DNA from: Pseudomonadota bacterium
GTDB lineage: Bacteria > Pseudomonadota > Gammaproteobacteria > Steroidobacterales > Woeseiaceae
Direction: 5' to 3'
Length of the DNA: 10,667 nt
Assembly: GCA_022567775.1 (NCBI GenBank)
Contig: JADFGH010000039.1
Coordinates: 1-10,667 of the forward strand
Position 1 is the stretch's first letter. Each line of letters starts with the position of its first letter. Both the position numbers and the translations under genes were made by a program. This document shows positions 6,741 through 10,667 of the stretch, piece by piece. Below the pieces are notes generated by a model. That model saw only the letters and a program-made list of their open reading frames with translations. It was not told the DNA's origin and did no database searches.

Positions 6741-8417
6741 TCAAAAGCCGCGCTTTGATTCGATCAGCAACTGAACACTGTCGATCGACGGGTCGCCATC
6801 CAGCGGAAAGGCGATATCGATGTGCACCACGTCCCTGCCGCTACTGCGGGTTCGCCCGAGCCTGAGCCCGAACCCTACGTTTTTCAGCCAGCCGAGTGAT
6901 GGCCCACCGGCCGGGTTGTCGCCCCAGGTGCGGCCAATGTCCGTAAATATTGCACCACCGACCCGAAACAGGCGAAATGGATACCAATCCGTAAAGTAAC
7001 GTTGTTCGACCGTCAGGAGGATTTTCGAATCGCCGGTCTGATAGCGGAGTGGATAACCCCGCAGGCCGCTATCACCCCCGAGATCCACGAGCTTGTCGAG
7101 GTCCAGGTCGTTACCCCAGCTCGCATCGAGCGTCATGAAGAACAGCCGCTTTTCGGTAATCTGGTTGTAGTAGCGGGCGTTGACGCCGACCTCGGTGTTC
7201 ACCGGGTCTCCTTGTTCAATCCGGCCACTGGCCCGGGAAGTCAGGAACAGCGCCTTCTTTTTGATCGAACCGAATCCTTTGCTCGCACTCAGCGAGTAGA
7301 CCAGCGCATCGCGATCCGAGCCGAAGCTCTCAGCGGCCCACCCGAGACTGGCGGTGAGCCTGGTTCCCAGGAAAAAATCTTCGGTCCGTTCAATCTGGTC
7401 GCGATTGCTGGCCGTCTGAAATTTGTCTTCCAACAATTCAATACCAAGAAACGGATAGATCAGGCGACGGTCCTCAGGAACCAGGGACGGAAGCTGACCG
7501 TCAGGTACAGGACTGAAATCGCGGTCGTCGTGCACGACCCCCGCAGTCCAGCGCCTGGTCCAGTTGTTGATAAGTCCGGCCGACCACCCCCGGAACGCGG
7601 TGTACAGTTCGGTCTCCGACTTGTACTCGGCTGCCTCGTTACCGAGATCGTAAAAAGACTCTTCTCTTTCATCGTCAAACAATGTTGCGCCGGCACTCCA
7701 GCGCGTATCCAGCGCATAGAACGGCCGCATCAGCCTGAATTGCGTCGTGCCACCGTCCGAACTGTCCGAATATTTGAAAAATACCGAGGTCCAGCTGTTG
7801 CCGAGATTCCTGTCGAAGTACTCGAAGCTGGTCGAGTTCCGGTCAACATTCTCAACATAGGTCACACGAAGCTGCACGCCAAGACCGAGCAGGTTCCGCT
7901 CGGAGAGTTCGACCCGGCTGCGGTTTTCGCCGCCGGACCGGGAAACGGAGATTCCGGGCATGAGCGTCCAGAGATCGCGCGTCCGGACACGGATGTCGAC
8001 CACGCCGTCCGTATACCGTATCGGTGTGATTTTCGCGTCATACAGATAGTTATTCACCCGCAAAAGCCGTTCCGACTCCTCGAGTAAACGCTCGGAAAAC
8101 CGGTCCCCGGAACGGAATAGCAGTTGCTGCTCAATGACTGCGTCACGCGTGACAATGTGCCAGCGATTCGCCAGCCGGAAGATCGACTTGTTCTCACCCG
8201 GCTTGGTGGTGTCGAAAACATTTTGCTTCTCGATCACGATGCGACCGATGGTCGCGCCTGCAGCCTCGAGCTCTGCCGCAGATGGAATAACTGGTGCGGC
8301 ATCAACATCCGTGTGCGGGTCGTCCGCCTGAGCCCCGGCCTTGAATGGCATCAGTAATCCGTGCGCGACCAGGACCAGGCACGCGAGAATGTTCGGCGAT
8401 TTGCCCAAGCAATTCAC
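6741..8417 (-). CDS. Omp85-superfamily (BamA/TamA-like) outer-membrane protein with one POTRA-like domain
   Basis: Outer-membrane 16-strand-type barrel protein. Superfamily members insert or translocate other proteins; the specific job here is unknown. The 558 residues begin with a signal peptide (hydrophobic 10-24, likely cleavage near AGAQA at 27-31). One POTRA-like region spans about 56-146: GRIVIEKQNVFDT, RLANRWHIVTRDAVIEQQLLF, then FSERLLEESERLLRVNNYLYDA, a pattern typical of single-POTRA members. The barrel follows from about 150. The superfamily's hallmark (V/L)RG(F/Y) motif is present as GLRGYPLRYQTGD (451-463), and the chain ends in Phe (KRGF). It is shorter than BamA (about 800 residues, five POTRA) and similar to TamA in size. 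The start is GTG 8417: an in-frame TAA lies 12 bases upstream and no clear ribosome-binding site is seen. It lies 72 nt upstream of the ECF sigma gene on the same strand and may be cotranscribed. Confidence 0.88.
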   Translation of the reverse strand: MNCLGKSPNILACLVLVAHGLLMPFKAGAQADDPHTDVDAAPVIPSAAELEAAGATIGRIVIEKQNVFDTTKPGENKSIFRLANRWHIVTRDAVIEQQLLFRSGDRFSERLLEESERLLRVNNYLYDAKITPIRYTDGVVDIRVRTRDLWTLMPGISVSRSGGENRSRVELSERNLLGLGVQLRVTYVENVDRNSTSFEYFDRNLGNSWTSVFFKYSDSSDGGTTQFRLMRPFYALDTRWSAGATLFDDEREESFYDLGNEAAEYKSETELYTAFRGWSAGLINNWTRRWTAGVVHDDRDFSPVPDGQLPSLVPEDRRLIYPFLGIELLEDKFQTASNRDQIERTEDFFLGTRLTASLGWAAESFGSDRDALVYSLSASKGFGSIKKKALFLTSRASGRIEQGDPVNTEVGVNARYYNQITEKRLFFMTLDASWGNDLDLDKLVDLGGDSGLRGYPLRYQTGDSKILLTVEQRYFTDWYPFRLFRVGGAIFTDIGRTWGDNPAGGPSLGWLKNVGFGLRLGRTRSSGRDVVHIDIAFPLDGDPSIDSVQLLIESKRGF

Positions 8418-8508
8418 AAATCGACATTAACACTGTGCATGAGAATTAGCGTGGTTCAATTCTCGTAATCCGACCCGGCGTACGCTCGGGGGTTAGAATG
8501 GGTGTCGT
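8418..8508. promoter_or_regulatory. Divergent promoter region between Omp85 gene and mtnA
   Basis: Ninety-one bases separate the two divergent start codons, so both promoters should lie here or inside the opposite gene. No convincing -35/-10 pair was found in either direction, and neither gene has a strong Shine-Dalgarno sequence. The only recurrent element is TCTAAC on the minus strand (8492-8497), directed towards the Omp85 gene. The same hexamer occurs in three other gaps of this window. Confidence 0.3.
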
Positions 8509-9654
8509 GTGAGCATGATGGAGCGTGGCATAGTGAGGCGATCGGGTGAGGATTTTCGGACCATCTGGCAGAAGCCGGATGACCCTGCAGTAGTGCAGAT
8601 AATCGATCAGCGCCGCCTGCCCCACGAATACGTTGTCGAGGACTTAGTGTCGTGGCGGGACGGCGCCCACGCGATCAGTGAAATGCTGGTGCGTGGAGCC
8701 CCGTTGATCGGCGCAACTGCCGCGTGGAGTCTTTACCTCGCAGCACTCGAGAGCCGTGGCGAGCCCGACCGTAACGAATTCATCCGGCATGCCGCCAAAG
8801 CGCTTGCCGCGACCCGGCCAACCGCGGTTAATCTCAGGTGGGCAATCGACAGGGTTCTTGGCGTGCTCGGTAGCACCGAAGATATGGATGAAATCGAACA
8901 TGCGCTGGAACAGGAAGCCCGCAAAATTTGCGACGAAGACATCGAAATCTGTCGCGGCATCGGCGAACAGGGCCTGAAACTTATCGAGGAAATTTCTGCC
9001 AGGAAATCGGGTGACACCGTCAATATTCTTACTCACTGCAACGCAGGTTCACTCGCCACGATTAACTGGGGAACTGCTACTGCGCCAGTCTATTTCGCCA
9101 GGGACAAAGGTATCGATGTGCACGTCTGGGTGGACGAGACGCGGCCGCGAAATCAGGGCTCGCAACTCACCGCCTGGGAACTGGCGGAAAACAAGGTCCC
9201 GCACACTCTTATTGTCGACAATGCCGGCGGGCATCTCATGCAGCATGGCCTGGTCGACATTTGCATTACCGGCACGGATCGCACGACCCGGAGCGGCGAT
9301 GTTGCCAACAAGATCGGCACTTATCTCAAGGCGCTGGCCGCCGACGACAACAATATTCCTTTTTATGTGGCGCTTCCCTCGACGAGCATCGACTGGACGA
9401 TCAGGGACGGGCTGACCGGGATTCCGATCGAGGAACGGGATCCGGACGAAGTCGCAAAAACTTATGGCAAGGCAGGTGACGAATTCTGCACAGTGCAGAC
9501 TGTGGGAAGTAATACCGCAATCAGCAACTATGCGTTTGACGTCACGCCAGCCAGATTGGTGACGGGACTGATTACCGAGCGTGGTATTTGTGCCGCCAGC
9601 GAAGACGGCCTGACCACACTATTTCCGGACAGTCCGGGCTGGCCTCATGATTGA
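8509..9654 (+). CDS. mtnA: S-methyl-5-thioribose-1-phosphate isomerase
   Basis: Cytoplasmic aldose-ketose isomerase that converts 5-methylthioribose-1-phosphate to 5-methylthioribulose-1-phosphate during recycling of methylthioadenosine. Diagnostic motifs of the MtnA/eIF2B family are present: LVRGAPLIGATAAWSLY (60-76), THCNAGSLATINWGTATAPVY (175-195), VWVDETRPRNQGSQLTAWEL (206-225), DNAGGHLMQHG (237-247), GTDRTTRSGDVANKIGTY (255-272). The proposed catalytic pair Cys177 and Asp257 are 80 residues apart, the same spacing as Cys160/Asp240 in B. subtilis MtnA. The 381-residue length is slightly above the norm. GTG 8509 is the first in-frame start after a TAG at 8494; ATG 8515 or 8518 are equally possible because no clear ribosome-binding site decides. 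The class II aldolase-fold gene overlaps its last 8 bases, indicating coupled expression. MtnA-like proteins can be confused with ribose-1,5-bisphosphate isomerase or eIF2B subunits, but the motif set favours MtnA. Confidence 0.93.
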   Translation: MSMMERGIVRRSGEDFRTIWQKPDDPAVVQIIDQRRLPHEYVVEDLVSWRDGAHAISEMLVRGAPLIGATAAWSLYLAALESRGEPDRNEFIRHAAKALAATRPTAVNLRWAIDRVLGVLGSTEDMDEIEHALEQEARKICDEDIEICRGIGEQGLKLIEEISARKSGDTVNILTHCNAGSLATINWGTATAPVYFARDKGIDVHVWVDETRPRNQGSQLTAWELAENKVPHTLIVDNAGGHLMQHGLVDICITGTDRTTRSGDVANKIGTYLKALAADDNNIPFYVALPSTSIDWTIRDGLTGIPIEERDPDEVAKTYGKAGDEFCTVQTVGSNTAISNYAFDVTPARLVTGLITERGICAASEDGLTTLFPDSPGWPHD

Positions 9655-10258
9655 TGAGGGATACATCAAATTCGATTCGCATTGGCGCAAAACGGGGCCG
9701 CTGGATAATGCTGAAATCGAATTACTGAATCGCTGGCGCCGGCCACTTTACGATGCGGGGTTGATAGGGCAATACGAAGAACACGGCATCGGATTCGGCA
9801 ACCTGAGCGTTCGCGCAGCGGCACAGCGCCAGTTTATTATCAGCGGCTCGCAGACCGGGCAGCTCTCCGATCTTGGCGCCGAACACTATGCATTGGTTGA
9901 AGATTACGACATTGACCGGAACCGCGTGTATTCGATCGGCGCTCGCGAAGCTTCATCAGAGTCCATGACGCATGCAGCCATCTACGAGCTGGATCCGGAA
10001 ATTGGCGCGGTTGTTCATGTTCACAGTGAGGCAATGTGGGCAGGATTGAAGGGGTCGGCCGCAACCACTGATGCCGAAGTCGCGTTTGGCACGCCTGAGA
10101 TGGCGCGGGAATTTCGCCGTCTGTTCAAAGAAACCGATTTTCCAAAGACCGGGATCGCGGTCATGGCCGGACACGATTCAGGCCTGGTCAGTACCGGCAG
10201 CAATTTGCAGGAGGCAGCTGAGCGAATTCTGGCGATCGACGCGAAATTCAAAAGATGA
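9647..10258 (+). CDS. Class II aldolase/adducin-family protein, likely acting on methylthioribulose-1-phosphate
   Basis: Zinc-dependent class II aldolase-fold enzyme of 203 residues, a usual length. Visible motifs are GNLSVR (51-56), the phosphate-binding SGSQTG (66-71), SSESMTHAAIY (103-113), VVHVHSEAMW (122-131) and GHDSGLVSTG (175-184). The metal ligands would be His124, His126 and His176. Glu105 sits 19 residues before the first His, the same spacing as Glu73/His92 of fuculose-1-phosphate aldolase, so the active site looks complete. It starts at ATG 9647 inside the last codons of mtnA (8-base overlap), so it very probably uses MtnA's product. Two roles fit: MtnB, dehydrating methylthioribulose-1-P in the methionine salvage pathway, or an Ald2-type aldolase splitting it to dihydroxyacetone phosphate and a methylthio-aldehyde. 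No mtnC or mtnD follows in the window, so the choice stays open. Domain call firm, substrate inferred. Confidence 0.85.
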   Translation: MIDEGYIKFDSHWRKTGPLDNAEIELLNRWRRPLYDAGLIGQYEEHGIGFGNLSVRAAAQRQFIISGSQTGQLSDLGAEHYALVEDYDIDRNRVYSIGAREASSESMTHAAIYELDPEIGAVVHVHSEAMWAGLKGSAATTDAEVAFGTPEMAREFRRLFKETDFPKTGIAVMAGHDSGLVSTGSNLQEAAERILAIDAKFKR

Positions 10259-10289
10259 CAGGAGAACGCCCGCAGCCAGTCAGGCGGCA

Positions 10290-10667
10290 TCAGTTCGCGT
10301 TGTTATCAACCAGGATCGGCTCAAGTCTGAAACGATAGGTACGGCATGTCCGCGCCGTTGCCAGAATCTGGTTGGGAGCCAGTGGCTCGAATGTCGACCT
10401 CTTCATTGCCCTGAGTACCGGCTTTCTGAAGATCCTGTGAGTGGATTCTTTCAGCTTTACTCGCGATATACGGCCGTCCTGCCTGATCATGAAGCACACT
10501 ACCGCCTGGCCCTGAATTCTGTCCCGCCGTGCGATGGATGGATAAGTTGGAAACGTGGTCAGTAACGGTACCCGGTTGGTATTCGAATCCAGGAAATGAG
10601 TTACCGAGGTCGTTTCCAGCTGTCCAAATGCCAGCGCCGACCCCAGCAACAGACCTGCTGCCAGCCC
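10290..10667 (-). CDS. TonB C-terminal-domain protein, N-terminus outside the window
   Basis: The reading frame is open to base 10667, so the gene is truncated at its 5' end. The visible start is a hydrophobic stretch GLAAGLLLGSALAFGQ that looks like the end of a signal peptide (ALA then FGQ) rather than the start of a long Pro-rich linker. The rest is a TonB C-terminal domain: FPTYPSIARRDRIQGQAVV, FMIRQDGRISRVKLKEST, FRKPVLRAMKRSTFEPL. This matches the family pattern YPxxAxxxxxxG...V.F.I...G.......S....F..A.l.A.....F.P. Two Cys (in VVCFMI and ARTCRTY) could form a disulfide in the periplasm. In classical TonB this domain contacts receptor TonB boxes; here the short spacing between signal and domain suggests a free periplasmic or differently anchored protein. 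A TTG inside the hydrophobic stretch (10649) is a possible but unlikely start. It converges on the aldolase-like gene with a 31-base gap that shows no terminator hairpin. Confidence 0.8.
   Translation of the reverse strand, partial: GLAAGLLLGSALAFGQLETTSVTHFLDSNTNRVPLLTTFPTYPSIARRDRIQGQAVVCFMIRQDGRISRVKLKESTHRIFRKPVLRAMKRSTFEPLAPNQILATARTCRTYRFRLEPILVDNNAN

Noticed and set aside
7002..8087. Long plus-strand open frame (361 codons) opposite the Omp85 gene
   Set aside because: It lies wholly antisense to a well-supported outer-membrane protein gene, and its translation shows no recognisable domain or ribosome-binding site. Long antisense frames are common in this base composition.
10071..10565. 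Plus-strand open frame (164 codons) spanning the end of the aldolase gene and the TonB-domain gene
   Set aside because: It overlaps two supported genes in other frames and shows no coherent domain.
1..10667. CRISPR array, insertion sequence, tRNA or prophage signal
   Set aside because: No regularly spaced repeats, terminal inverted repeats with a transposase, tRNA-like fold or phage protein was seen on either strand.

Overview
The window reads as chromosomal DNA of a Gram-negative bacterium. It encodes three outer-membrane or TonB-linked proteins, an iron-starvation-type (FecI/FecR-like) sigma/anti-sigma pair, and housekeeping FolD and MtnA. The moderately high GC, the thiopurine-methyltransferase-like gene and the ECF-FecR-TonB-receptor layout suit a gammaproteobacterium, possibly an environmental or marine lineage. 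That placement is inference; no rRNA or other phylogenetic marker is present. No tRNA, rRNA, CRISPR, insertion sequence, phage gene or intrinsic terminator with a T-tract was found. No gene-free stretch exceeds 300 bases.

Layout. (1) Positions 1-687, minus strand: a DoxX-family membrane protein gene broken by a one-base frameshift, followed 12 nt later by the start of a thiopurine S-methyltransferase gene that leaves the window at base 1. (2) Positions 914-2459, plus strand: folD, then a short glycosyltransferase-like gene that keeps the N-terminal GT-B domain but lacks most of the C-terminal one. (3) Positions 2456-8417, minus strand, in transcription order: a small Omp85 (BamA/TamA-like) outer-membrane protein, an ECF sigma factor, a FecR-type anti-sigma regulator and a large TonB-dependent receptor with an N-terminal STN domain. 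The last three form a classic cell-surface signalling cassette. The receptor ends head-on against the glycosyltransferase-like gene, and their stop codons overlap. (4) Positions 8509-10258, plus strand: mtnA overlapping a class II aldolase-fold gene, a pair that fits 5-methylthioribose-1-phosphate metabolism. (5) Positions 10290-10667, minus strand: a secreted TonB C-terminal-domain protein whose start lies outside the window.

How the parts fit. Receptor, FecR and sigma probably sense an unidentified ligand at the cell surface and set receptor expression. Omp85 lies just upstream on the same strand and may share transcription, but its function is separate. MtnA isomerises methylthioribose-1-P to methylthioribulose-1-P, which the overlapping gene product would dehydrate (MtnB role) or cleave (Ald2-type shunt).

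The most unusual observations are these: the hexamer TCTAAC occurs, by eye, only four times and every time between genes; the glycosyltransferase-like protein looks internally shortened; DoxX is frameshifted; and the receptor has a Cys-Cys plus acidic stretch in its last surface loop. I see no convincing undescribed defence or mobile system.
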